Positions 8,569-15,321 are shown, numbered from the stretch's first letter. The stretch is 15,369 nucleotides of DNA from Gemmatimonadales bacterium UBA2989 (GCA_002346625.1 DEAF01000022.1:1-15369), one strand, 5' to 3'. Notes: generated from the sequence alone by a model not told the origin. Numbers and translations are program-made.

Positions 8569-9637
8569 AGCCTTCCGTTTTTTCGTCCAGAGATTGCATA
8601 TTAATGGTCTGGGTTGGATAAGCAAACTCAATACCTTCTTCGTTGAATTTGCGGAAAATATCTAAGTTGATAGAGTGATTCGTGGCAGCATAAAGCAGAT
8701 AATCCGGGTCCAGCATATAATAAACCACCTCGAAGTTCAGAGCTGAATCCCCGAAAGCCATAAAGAAGCATCTGTCGAATCTCGTACAATCTTTATTCTC
8801 GACGATCTCCTTTATAAAATCTGGTATGCGCTCGAGTTGATCAGGATCCGTATCGTATGTCACCCCCAAAATAAAAGAACACCGTCTCTCATCTCGACGC
8901 TGAAGATTTTGGATTCTACTACCTAGAAGATCTGAGTTGGAGAAAATCAGTTGTTCCCCCGTGAGAGCCGTGACCCTAGTGGTCTTAAGACCAACGTGTT
9001 GAACGGTTCCAGCTAAGCTACCCACTTGGATAAAGTCCCCAACAGCAAAAGGTTTGTCAAAAATGATAGAGAAAGATGCGAAGAGATCCGACAATGTACC
9101 CTGAAGTGCCAATCCCAAGGCAAGGCCACCGATACCCAGTGAAGCTACAAGGGGTCCTACATCAATACCCAAATTATCCAGGGCTAACATAACAAAAGTT
9201 GACCAAACCCCCAGACGTATAAGAAAACGCACTGAGCCCATAGCTGTAGCTACAGTAGGGTCATCTTTAAATTTCTTCTGAGCCCAACTCCCTAGGATAT
9301 AATTAACAATTCCATCTGCCCAAAAAGCTCCCTGGATTAGGAATCCAATTATAACAATACGTGTTAATACAGAATCCACACCGCCAGAAAACTCAAGACT
9401 TCTTGCTCCAGCATATAGGGCAACTAAAGCAACGAAAAATACTTTTGTCTTATCCAGAAGCTCTGTGACCAGGTCATCAACATCAGTCTCAGTCTTAGCA
9501 GCTAAAACTCGCATCCTGCTTAATAGAATGCGTACCAATATTCGCACAGCAACCCAAACAAATGCTGTGACTACAAGAGCCAGAGCCCAATCAAGTGCCG
9601 TATTTGCTAAAAACGACTTACTTAAAAAATCCTCCAT
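8567..9637 (-). CDS. Small-conductance mechanosensitive channel, MscS family
   Basis: This is an inner-membrane channel that opens under membrane tension to release solutes during osmotic downshock. It has 356 residues, somewhat longer than E. coli MscS, with more hydrophobic segments before the pore: about 14-40, 66-80, 90-113 and 135-155. The pore helix is the Gly/Ala-rich stretch at 162-190 (SLGIGGLALGLALQG). The MscS beta-domain signature follows at once (FDKPFAVGDFIQVG, G-V/T-V, then LIFSNSDL at 230-237). The C-terminal alpha/beta part is present. ATG 9637 is preceded by GGAG five bases upstream, a good SD. It is divergent from glnA across a 346-base gap and convergent with the CNNM gene, so it is probably monocistronic. 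The family call is firm. Paralogue assignment (MscS versus YbdG/YnaI-like) is not attempted. Confidence 0.92.
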   Translation of the reverse strand: MEDFLSKSFLANTALDWALALVVTAFVWVAVRILVRILLSRMRVLAAKTETDVDDLVTELLDKTKVFFVALVALYAGARSLEFSGGVDSVLTRIVIIGFLIQGAFWADGIVNYILGSWAQKKFKDDPTVATAMGSVRFLIRLGVWSTFVMLALDNLGIDVGPLVASLGIGGLALGLALQGTLSDLFASFSIIFDKPFAVGDFIQVGSLAGTVQHVGLKTTRVTALTGEQLIFSNSDLLGSRIQNLQRRDERRCSFILGVTYDTDPDQLERIPDFIKEIVENKDCTRFDRCFFMAFGDSALNFEVVYYMLDPDYLLYAATNHSINLDIFRKFNEEGIEFAYPTQTINMQSLDEKTEG

Positions 9638-9700
9638 GAGGTCTCCAAATACACTTTAATAGAATATGAGCTTCTTATTAATACTTATAAAAAAATGGCA

Positions 9701-9720
9701 TTGCTACAGCAGTATAGCAA
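9701..9720. repeat. Short inverted repeat upstream of mscS
   Basis: TTGCTA (9701-9706) and TAGCAA (9715-9720) form a six-base inverted repeat with an eight-base spacer, about 64-83 bases upstream of the mscS start. It could be an operator for mscS or part of its promoter region. No clear promoter pair for mscS was found. The rest of 9638-9773 is AT-rich and shows me nothing further. Confidence 0.25.
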
Positions 9721-9773
9721 CTATATCCAATATCAATCCTTCATACTCACAGAGTTCAATTATCAAACTAAGG

Positions 9774-9802
9774 TTGACACATTACTAAGGCCTGTCTATC
9801 AT
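9774..9802 (+). promoter_or_regulatory. Sigma-70-type promoter ahead of the glnA leader
   Basis: TTGACA (9774-9779, perfect -35) is followed after exactly 17 bases by TATCAT (9797-9802, five of six matches to the -10 consensus). This is the best promoter in the window. Transcription would begin near 9808-9810, leaving a leader of about 175 bases before the glnA ATG at 9984. No other convincing promoter lies between it and the gene. Confidence 0.72.
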
Positions 9803-9807
9803 CGCAC

Positions 9808-9918
9808 GTGCCACATGTAAATCTACCGTCGGCAAGGACCAATGAAGTCCTTAGGCCATCGGTTGGAGTTATCCGACCAGGCAGAGGAGAGGTGCCCCCT
9901 TCTGCCTGGTTTTTGTTT
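9808..9918 (+). ncRNA. Structured leader RNA (candidate attenuator or riboswitch) or small RNA upstream of glnA
   Basis: About 110 bases from the predicted start site to the end of a T-run fold locally. Hairpin 1: ACCG (9825-9828), GGC and AAGGAC pair with GTCCTT, GCC and CGGT (ending 9863), with a small internal loop, a two-base bulge and a seven-base loop CAATGAA. Hairpin 2: GGTTGGA (9861-9867) pairs with TCCGACC (9872-9878) around GTTA. The terminator stem follows. Hairpins 1 and 2 compete for 9861-9863, and hairpin 2 and the terminator share 9877-9878. GTCGG (9828-9832) can also pair with CCGAC (9873-9877). I do not recognise a known riboswitch class. With no second promoter before glnA, a leader controlling read-through is the simplest reading. 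A free-standing small RNA is the alternative. Confidence 0.5.
9877..9918 (+). terminator. Strong intrinsic terminator between the glnA promoter and glnA
   Basis: CCAGGCAGA (9877-9885) pairs perfectly with TCTGCCTGG (9901-9909) around a 15-base loop. TTTTTGTTT (9910-9918) follows directly. This is a textbook rho-independent terminator on the plus strand. It lies after the promoter and 65 bases before the glnA start codon, so it must either be bypassed under some condition or end a separate small RNA. Confidence 0.85.
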
Positions 9919-9970
9919 GCAGAAATATTAAAGTCATGTCCTTATTCAGAATCCACAATTCAAAATTCAG

Positions 9971-9975
9971 AGGAG
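9971..9975 (+). promoter_or_regulatory. Shine-Dalgarno sequence deciding the glnA start
   Basis: AGGAG, in the context CAGAGGAGTAG, lies eight bases before ATG 9984. The in-frame ATG at 9936 has no SD, and its extra 16 residues do not look like a GlnA N-terminus. This supports 9984 as the start. Confidence 0.8.
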
Positions 9976-9983
9976 TAGTACAA

Positions 9984-11402
9984 ATGAGCTTGGACGCCCT
10001 TCTATATGATGCTGAAGCTTTTCGAGAAGATATGGAAGATTACATAGAAGAAATGGGATCCCGAAATGGATTGTCTTTGAGTACAGCTGAAGATGTGCTC
10101 AAATACGTAGAGGAGTTCGGGGTATCTTCAATCCGTATATGGTTCACAGACATGCTAGGCTATGGAAAATCTTTTTCCATCACACCAAAAGAACTCGAAG
10201 GTGCTTTTGCCGAAGGAATGGGATTTGATGGATCATCAATCCAAGGCTACCAGCGTATCCAAGAAAGTGACATGGTAGCTGTGCCAATCCCCTCTACGGC
10301 TCAAGTGCTACCATTTAGTCCCGGTGGATCACGCTCAATACGCATGTTTGCTGAAATACGAACACCAGATGGTACACCTTATACATCATGTCCTAGAGTA
10401 ATTCTGTCGCAAAATTTAGAGCGCCTGAAAGGTCATGGATTTTCTCATATGAATATCGGACCTGAAGCGGAATTCTTCTATTTCAAGGACCACACTGGCC
10501 CTGAACTTTTAGACGAAGCAGGGTACTTCGATATAAACCCCGTGGACGTAGGAGATGACATCCGAGAAGCTACGGTGATTGCCCTAGAAGCCATGGGCGT
10601 ACCAGTAGAATATCATCATCACGAGGTAGGCCCTTCACAACATGAGATCGATATCCGTTACCAAGAAGCACTACGGATGGCTGACAACTTACAGACTTAC
10701 AAATACTTAGTTAAAGAAGTTGCTAGGCGCTGTGGGGTTTTTGCGACATTCATGCCTAAACCCATTGCAAGTGAAAACGGTAGTGGTATGCACACACACT
10801 TGTCGATTTTCGAGGATGAGTCAACTAACTCATTCTATGACAAAAATGATCCCCAGCACCTGAGTGCCACAGCCAAGCATTTTATCGCTGGTGTGCTCGA
10901 ACACGCTAGAGAAATCGCATTGATCACAAACCAGACTTATAACTCCTATAAGCGTCTCGTCCCAGGTTACGAAGCTCCTACTCATATAGCTTGGGCTGAG
11001 GCGAACCGATCAGCTGCTATTAGAGTACCCCTTTATAAACCAGGTAAGGAAGTAGCGACCCGGATCGAGCTTCGTTTCCCAGATCCAACTTGCAATCCAT
11101 ACTTGGCTTTCAGTGTCATGCTGTCAGCAGGACTTCATGGATTAGAAAATAAAACAGCATGTCCAGACCCAATGACTATAGACCTTTATAAACTCAGTAC
11201 GCTCGAGAGAGAAGAGATGAATATTGATGCCTTGCCTCATGACCTATTTGAAGCGGTCCATGTAGCTCAAGGCAGTGATTTTCTAAGGGAAGCAATCGGA
11301 GATAAGGTCCATAGTAAACTGATAGAGACTAAGCTGGGTGAAGTAGACAAATTCAGGCTTAACGTTTCTGAAATGGATCTCCAGGAACACCTTAAGCTAT
11401 AA
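9984..11402 (+). CDS. glnA: Glutamine synthetase type I (GSI-alpha-like)
   Basis: This cytosolic enzyme makes glutamine from glutamate, ammonia and ATP, the central step of nitrogen assimilation; GSI enzymes form dodecamers. The protein has 472 residues. Active-site motifs seen: FTDMLG near the start, FDGSS (from about 81), GPEAEFF (E161, E163), HHHEVGPSQHEID (E214, E221), NGSGMHTH (H270), the flap Glu in GYEAP (E330), NRSAAIRVP (from 341) and ELRFPDPTCNPY. The roughly 25-residue insertion typical of GSI-beta after the PEAEFF motif is missing, so it looks GSI-alpha-like. Arg in GYQRIQESD (about 91) matches the feedback-inhibition Arg of Bacillus GlnA. Tyr402 in DLYKL sits where the adenylylated Tyr of enteric enzymes lies, but the surrounding motif is poor. 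Regulation through the upstream terminator is likely. Start choice rests on AGGAG before ATG 9984. Confidence 0.96.
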   Translation: MSLDALLYDAEAFREDMEDYIEEMGSRNGLSLSTAEDVLKYVEEFGVSSIRIWFTDMLGYGKSFSITPKELEGAFAEGMGFDGSSIQGYQRIQESDMVAVPIPSTAQVLPFSPGGSRSIRMFAEIRTPDGTPYTSCPRVILSQNLERLKGHGFSHMNIGPEAEFFYFKDHTGPELLDEAGYFDINPVDVGDDIREATVIALEAMGVPVEYHHHEVGPSQHEIDIRYQEALRMADNLQTYKYLVKEVARRCGVFATFMPKPIASENGSGMHTHLSIFEDESTNSFYDKNDPQHLSATAKHFIAGVLEHAREIALITNQTYNSYKRLVPGYEAPTHIAWAEANRSAAIRVPLYKPGKEVATRIELRFPDPTCNPYLAFSVMLSAGLHGLENKTACPDPMTIDLYKLSTLEREEMNIDALPHDLFEAVHVAQGSDFLREAIGDKVHSKLIETKLGEVDKFRLNVSEMDLQEHLKL

Positions 11403-11408
11403 GACAGA

Positions 11409-11472
11409 ATATCTAAAACCCTAGTCCTTAGTATCCGTTTTTAAAGATAGTAAGGACTAGGGTTTTAGATAT
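11409..11472. terminator. Very long bidirectional terminator hairpin between glnA and lspA
   Basis: A perfect 22-base inverted repeat (arms 11409-11430 and 11451-11472) is extended inward, after one G-G mismatch, by TATC/GATA (11432-11435 and 11446-11449), leaving a ten-base loop. Each arm begins or ends with an AAAACCC/GGGTTTT tract, so the transcript from either strand has a stem ending in U-rich sequence. It follows the glnA stop by seven bases and lies 44 bases past the lspA stop. That placement is typical of a shared terminator for convergent genes. Confidence 0.85.
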
Positions 11473-11516
11473 AATTTTCAGGCTATGATTGCTTAAAGCT
11501 GATATGAGATTTGAAG

Positions 11517-12053
11517 TTAGGGTTCCTGATAGGAGATTCTTCTATCCTCTAACCAGAACGAAATAGCAAGCAATACAGCACCGCAAGATATCGCCATATC
11601 CGCAACGTTAAATATAGGCCATAGCATAAATCCAATATCTATAGGCCCTATAAAGTCAACAACGCCCATATCCCACCTGACCCTATCGTATAGGTTACCT
11701 AATGCACCCGATAGAATTAGTGAAACAGAAACAATTCTCAACAAATCTTCAGTCTCAGATTGTTTAAGAAGTGTTAGTAGCAGAATCAGAGCCAACATAG
11801 TAATGGATATGAAAAACCACCTGGGATCATTACCTAGGGAAATTCCAAAAGCAGCACCTCGATTGAATACTAAAGTAAGAGGAATATATCCAAAAAATAT
11901 CTCCATACGAATTCCATCACCTAGGGTATCAAGAGCCCATTTTTTAGTGATAAGATCCAATCCAAGAACAGGCAAGAAGATGCCGAATAAAAAAATTACC
12001 TTTTTTTTCAAGACATTGCCGCTCTTTCGAGATAGAATTTCATACCATTCCAA
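11517..12053 (-). CDS. lspA: Lipoprotein signal peptidase (signal peptidase II)
   Basis: This is an inner-membrane aspartyl protease that removes signal peptides from diacylglyceryl-modified prolipoproteins. Family signatures on the 178-residue reading: LDLITKK (32-38), FNRGAAFG (63-70), and the catalytic Asp pair D123 in GNLYDR and D152 in FNVADMAI. Four hydrophobic segments fit the known topology. The start is uncertain. ATG 12053 has GGAG six bases upstream but overlaps the MBL gene by 46 bases and adds a non-hydrophobic 14-residue lead. TTG 12011 overlaps the MBL stop (TTGA) and would give a classic start, M-KKK followed at once by TM1, in a 164-residue protein. Either way it is translationally coupled to the MBL gene and is the last gene of the minus-strand cluster, ending before a strong terminator. 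Confidence 0.93.
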   Translation of the reverse strand: MEWYEILSRKSGNVLKKKVIFLFGIFLPVLGLDLITKKWALDTLGDGIRMEIFFGYIPLTLVFNRGAAFGISLGNDPRWFFISITMLALILLLTLLKQSETEDLLRIVSVSLILSGALGNLYDRVRWDMGVVDFIGPIDIGFMLWPIFNVADMAISCGAVLLAISFWLEDRRISYQEP

Positions 12054-12895
12054 TCTCCAGCAGCCGCAAAAGCATCAAAATAGGAATCGATCTCTTCCCT
12101 AGGACGGAATTGGGCAAGCTCTTCCCTTGCCTCTGACTCAAAGACCGCTCTGTCACTATCATCGCCAGTTGCAATCGCTTTTTGCACTCGGTCCTGTAGT
12201 GCTAACAAACGCAACCTCATCTGTCGTACTCTGCCTACAAAATCATTATGTAAACCAAAGTGAGTTGGCCCGATAACATCAGGACCGATAGACTCTATAT
12301 CGTCAAAGGTTTGTAGCCAAGAAGGAACGTTCAAGCTTGGTGGAGGGCATGAAGGATGCGTAGGTGCATCAGGTGCTAGGATTATACCCAGTGCATCACC
12401 GGTCAGGAAAACCCCATCATCCTCTACTAGATATGAAACATGATGATCTATATGACCAGGGGTAGGGAAAACCCTTATTTTGGGGACCTGAATTAAGGTC
12501 GATGGATTCCAGGCTCTGATGCGACCTTGAGGGATTGGAATCACTTCACCCCAAAGATTATCATGTTTATCACCCCATGTTCTCCTAGTACTGGAGATGA
12601 GTTTCTCTGGATCAACCATGTGAGGTGCACCGTCCTCATGTACATGTACCACAATATTAGGATATCGATCAACCAGATGTCCTGTACCACCAGCATGATC
12701 TAGATGAACATGTGTAAGAAGAATATGGCATACGTCATTAAGCTCTATGCCCTTTTCCTCCAGCCCCGACTCTAGTCCTTGGAGAGAAGTGCTAGGTCCT
12801 GGATCTACTAAAATGGGTTCCAGGCCATCAATCAAATACGAAGAGATCACCCCACGGTGACCAAGATGCATAACATCAATAGGTGTTACTGACAT
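12008..12895 (-). CDS. Metallo-beta-lactamase-fold hydrolase, substrate unknown
   Basis: A 295-residue MBL-fold protein with a full set of metal ligands: THVHLDH (H62, H64, D66, H67), H148 in TPGHIDHH, D167 in LTGDAL and H212 in GPTHFG. No signal peptide is seen, so it is probably cytosolic. The fold is shared by glyoxalase II, lactonases, persulfide dioxygenases and others. The dinuclear-type HxHxDH motif and the roughly 80-residue helical C-terminus resemble hydroxyacylglutathione-hydrolase-like proteins, but I cannot name the substrate. ATG 12895 has AAGGA close upstream, a good SD, lying inside the palindrome CCTTATATAAGG (12900-12911). It follows gltA by 38 bases and overlaps lspA, so co-transcription with both is likely. 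True antibiotic resistance is not implied. Confidence 0.88.
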   Translation of the reverse strand: MSVTPIDVMHLGHRGVISSYLIDGLEPILVDPGPSTSLQGLESGLEEKGIELNDVCHILLTHVHLDHAGGTGHLVDRYPNIVVHVHEDGAPHMVDPEKLISSTRRTWGDKHDNLWGEVIPIPQGRIRAWNPSTLIQVPKIRVFPTPGHIDHHVSYLVEDDGVFLTGDALGIILAPDAPTHPSCPPPSLNVPSWLQTFDDIESIGPDVIGPTHFGLHNDFVGRVRQMRLRLLALQDRVQKAIATGDDSDRAVFESEAREELAQFRPREEIDSYFDAFAAAGDWNGMKFYLERAAMS

Positions 12896-12899
12896 TGTT

Positions 12900-12911
12900 C
12901 CTTATATAAGG
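12900..12911. repeat. Palindrome containing the SD of the MBL gene
   Basis: CCTTATATAAGG is a perfect 12-base palindrome in the 38-base gltA-MBL gap. Its AAGG half is the ribosome-binding site, so it could act as a protein-binding site or weakly hide the SD. Chance occurrence cannot be excluded. Confidence 0.35.
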
Positions 12912-12933
12912 TTAGTATACACATTCCATATAA

Positions 12934-14241
12934 TTACCGACTTTCAATCGGCACGAAATCCCTTCTGGGTTTTCCGGTAAATACCTGCCTGGGCCGAGAG
13001 ATACGCTGCTCATTGTCCTCCAACATCTCTTCCCACTGAGCAAGCCACCCCACAGTTCTTGGTATGGCAAATAGCACTGGGAACATTTCTACTGGAAATC
13101 CCATCGACTGGTAGATTAATCCTGAATAAAAATCAACGTTTGGATAAAGGTTTCGAGAAACGAAATATTCATCCTCCAAAGCTATTTTCTCGAGTTCAAG
13201 AGCAATATCCAGAAGACGATTTCGTCCAGTAACTTCAAAAACCTCGTCTGCAGTACGCTTTATGATACTAGCTCTTGGATCATAAGCTTTATAAACACGA
13301 TGACCAAATCCCATGAGGCGTTCTTTTTTATTCTTCACGCCATCCATGAAGGACGGAATATTATCAACAGAATTTATTCTACGTAGCATCCTAAGAACTG
13401 CTTCGTTAGCCCCCCCATGAAGAGGACCAAAAAGAGCACCCATAGCTCCAGCCAAGGCCGAATAAGGATCTGTTCTAGCACTACCTATGACACGCATAGT
13501 AGTAGCTGAACAATTTTGTTCGTGATCTGCATGTAGGATAAAAAGTACATCAAGGGCGCGCTCTAAGACTGGATTAGGCTTATACTCTCTTACACCGATA
13601 CGGAAAAGCATATTTAGGAAATTAGCAGTGTACGAAAGTTCGTTTTCTGGATATACGCGAGGCAAACCCCTGTGGTGGCGATAGACCAGCCCTGCCAAGG
13701 TTGGCATCTTAGCTACAACACGCTGGATCTGAAGCCAACGATAATCGGGATCCCTTATGGATTTGTCTTCAGGATAGAATGTGTTTAATGCAGCAACACC
13801 ACTGATAAGCATGCTCATTGCATGGGCATCGTAACGGAAACTATTCATGAGCGTTTTAATATTCTCATGCACATAAGTGTGGTTAGTAATAGTACCCGTA
13901 AACTCATCCAGTTCAGATTTATTAGGAAGCTCACCTCGCAGGATTAGGTAAGACACTTCTAGGAAAGTGCTTTTCTCTGCAAGTTGCTCAATGGGATATC
14001 CACGATATTCAAGGATTCCATTCGCACCATCAATAAAAGTTATAGAGCTTCGCGTTGAAGCAGTATTTGAGAAAGAAGGATCATATGACATGATTCCGAA
14101 ATCTTCATCTTTTACTTTTATCTGACGGAAATCCATGGCTTTTACAACATCACCTTCGTGAATATCAATCTCGTATTCACGATCAGTTCGGTTGTCCCGA
14201 ACTGTTAGTGTGTCTTTTGCATCACTTACTTTGTCAGCCAT
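12934..14241 (-). CDS. gltA: Citrate synthase
   Basis: This enzyme condenses oxaloacetate with acetyl-CoA to citrate, the entry step of the TCA cycle, in the cytosol. It has 435 residues, close to the usual length of bacterial type II GltA enzymes, with the N-terminal beta-rich region (about 1-65) those forms carry. Catalytic residues: H275 in GPLHGGAN, H314 in GFGHRVYK and D370 in NVDFYSGL. The oxaloacetate-site HADHEQNCS stretch is at 237-245. The C-terminal RPRQVFTG segment with its conserved Arg is present. ATG 14241 has GGAG five bases upstream. It lies 153 bases after mdh and 38 before the MBL gene. The preceding enzyme in the pathway, malate dehydrogenase, is its upstream neighbour, so the two probably share regulation. 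Confidence 0.96.
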   Translation of the reverse strand: MADKVSDAKDTLTVRDNRTDREYEIDIHEGDVVKAMDFRQIKVKDEDFGIMSYDPSFSNTASTRSSITFIDGANGILEYRGYPIEQLAEKSTFLEVSYLILRGELPNKSELDEFTGTITNHTYVHENIKTLMNSFRYDAHAMSMLISGVAALNTFYPEDKSIRDPDYRWLQIQRVVAKMPTLAGLVYRHHRGLPRVYPENELSYTANFLNMLFRIGVREYKPNPVLERALDVLFILHADHEQNCSATTMRVIGSARTDPYSALAGAMGALFGPLHGGANEAVLRMLRRINSVDNIPSFMDGVKNKKERLMGFGHRVYKAYDPRASIIKRTADEVFEVTGRNRLLDIALELEKIALEDEYFVSRNLYPNVDFYSGLIYQSMGFPVEMFPVLFAIPRTVGWLAQWEEMLEDNEQRISRPRQVFTGKPRRDFVPIESR

Positions 14242-14315
14242 TTCATCTCCGATACCAACGAATCATCATTCGATCTCATGGACATTTTTGATAAATTCAA
14301 ATATCCACAACCTCT

Positions 14316-14332
14316 GCTATCGTAGGGATAGC
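14316..14332. repeat. Small hairpin in the mdh-gltA gap
   Basis: GCTATC (14316-14321) and GATAGC (14327-14332) form a perfect six-base stem with a five-base loop, about 75 bases upstream of the gltA start. No T-run follows on the minus strand, so it is not a clear terminator. It could be an operator or a leader-RNA element. The rest of the 153-base gap shows no confident promoter. Confidence 0.3.
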
Positions 14333-14380
14333 TATTAAAGTTAAAATATTAGGTACTACTGATGAAGTGCGATCTGTAAG

Positions 14381-14411
14381 AATTCTTATCAAAATCAGTT
14401 AGATAAGAATT
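14381..14411 (-). repeat. Inverted repeat spanning the mdh stop codon
   Basis: AATTCTTATC (14381-14390) and GATAAGAATT (14402-14411) are perfect ten-base arms with an 11-base spacer. The mdh stop codon (14397-14395) lies in the loop. The left arm also belongs to a 12-base palindrome TAAGAATTCTTA (14377-14388). There is no T-run after it on the minus strand, so it may be an mRNA-stabilising stem or a weak terminator that partly uncouples gltA from mdh. Confidence 0.4.
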
Positions 14412-15321
14412 TCATACTACTTCTGACCGCTTCAGCACTCTTTGCCAGCTCATTTCTTTCAGACTCTGTAAGATCCACTTCAACTATTTCTTGTATGCCC
14501 GACACTCCTAGCTTACAAGGAACTCCCAAAAAGATACCATTATGGCCAAATTCGCCCTGGAGATAAGCAGCACAAGGGAGAATTCTTTTCTTATCTTTAA
14601 CTATAGCTTCGGCCATCTGAACAGCCGCTGCAGAAGGAGCATAGTATGCACTCCCAGTCTTCAGATGACTAACGATTTCTGCTCCTCCTTTACGAGTACG
14701 CTCAATAAGGGCATCTATCCTATCTTGGTCTATAAAATGATTTAAAGGAATGCCCGAGATATTAGTAGTGGAAACTAGAGGAACCATCGTGTCACCGTGT
14801 CCCCCAAGCACCAAAGCCTGTATATCTTCTATACTTACATCTAATTCCAAAGCAATGAATGAGCGGTACCGTGCCGTATCTAGGATACCAGCCATACCAA
14901 TTATACGTTCTCTAGGAAAACCTGTGGCCTGCATCGCCACATACGACATGACATCTAGGGGATTAGACACCATGATGATAATTGATTTAGGTGCCACCCT
15001 GGCAATCTCTTTGGATACAGACTGAACAATGTCAGTATTTGTTTTTAATAGATCATCACGGCTCATACCTGGTTTGCGGGCAATGCCTGCCGTCACAATA
15101 AAGATTTCCGAATCAGTAGCAGCCTGATAAGAATTAGTACCAATTATCTTAGAATCGAAACCTTCTACAGGTGCACTTTCCCACTGATCGAGTGCCTTAC
15201 CCTGCGGAATCCCTTCAACGATATCAATAAGTATGATTTCACGTGCAAGTTCTTTTTCTGCTAACCTCTGGGCACAGGTTGCCCCAACATGACCAGCACC
15301 GACTACACTGATTTTATTCAC
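14395..15321 (-). CDS. mdh: Malate dehydrogenase, LDH-like type
   Basis: This enzyme oxidises malate to oxaloacetate with NAD+ in the TCA cycle, supplying gltA next door. It has 308 residues, typical of the LDH-like (tetrameric) MDH branch. The Rossmann start is VGAGHVGAT (7-15). D33 at the end of the second strand points to NAD rather than NADP. R82 in ARKPGMSR marks malate rather than lactate specificity, with R88 nearby. The SNPLD motif is at 119-123, the catalytic pair D148 and H175 (GGHGDTMVP), and R151 binds substrate. The start is GTG 15321, with AGGA four bases upstream. The gene lies 153 bases before gltA on the same strand. Its own promoter would be in or beyond the last 48 bases of the window, where I see nothing definite. 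Confidence 0.95.
   Translation of the reverse strand: MNKISVVGAGHVGATCAQRLAEKELAREIILIDIVEGIPQGKALDQWESAPVEGFDSKIIGTNSYQAATDSEIFIVTAGIARKPGMSRDDLLKTNTDIVQSVSKEIARVAPKSIIIMVSNPLDVMSYVAMQATGFPRERIIGMAGILDTARYRSFIALELDVSIEDIQALVLGGHGDTMVPLVSTTNISGIPLNHFIDQDRIDALIERTRKGGAEIVSHLKTGSAYYAPSAAAVQMAEAIVKDKKRILPCAAYLQGEFGHNGIFLGVPCKLGVSGIQEIVEVDLTESERNELAKSAEAVRSSMKFLSN

Noticed and set aside
9804..9811. GCACGTGC palindrome as a regulator site
   Set aside because: It lies at the presumed transcription start, but eight bases without a second copy are not enough support.
9815..9820. ATG-TAA minimal start-stop element in the glnA leader
   Set aside because: No SD precedes it, and a six-base match is easily due to chance.
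9808..9918. T-box, glutamine (glnA / downstream-peptide), c-di-GMP, SAM, TPP or cobalamin riboswitch, or SRP RNA
   Set aside because: Their conserved core sequences, as far as I know them, are not present. Only the hairpins and terminator can be supported.
12008..12895. Antibiotic-resistance beta-lactamase
   Set aside because: No signal peptide, and the context is central metabolism. The fold is shared by many housekeeping hydrolases.
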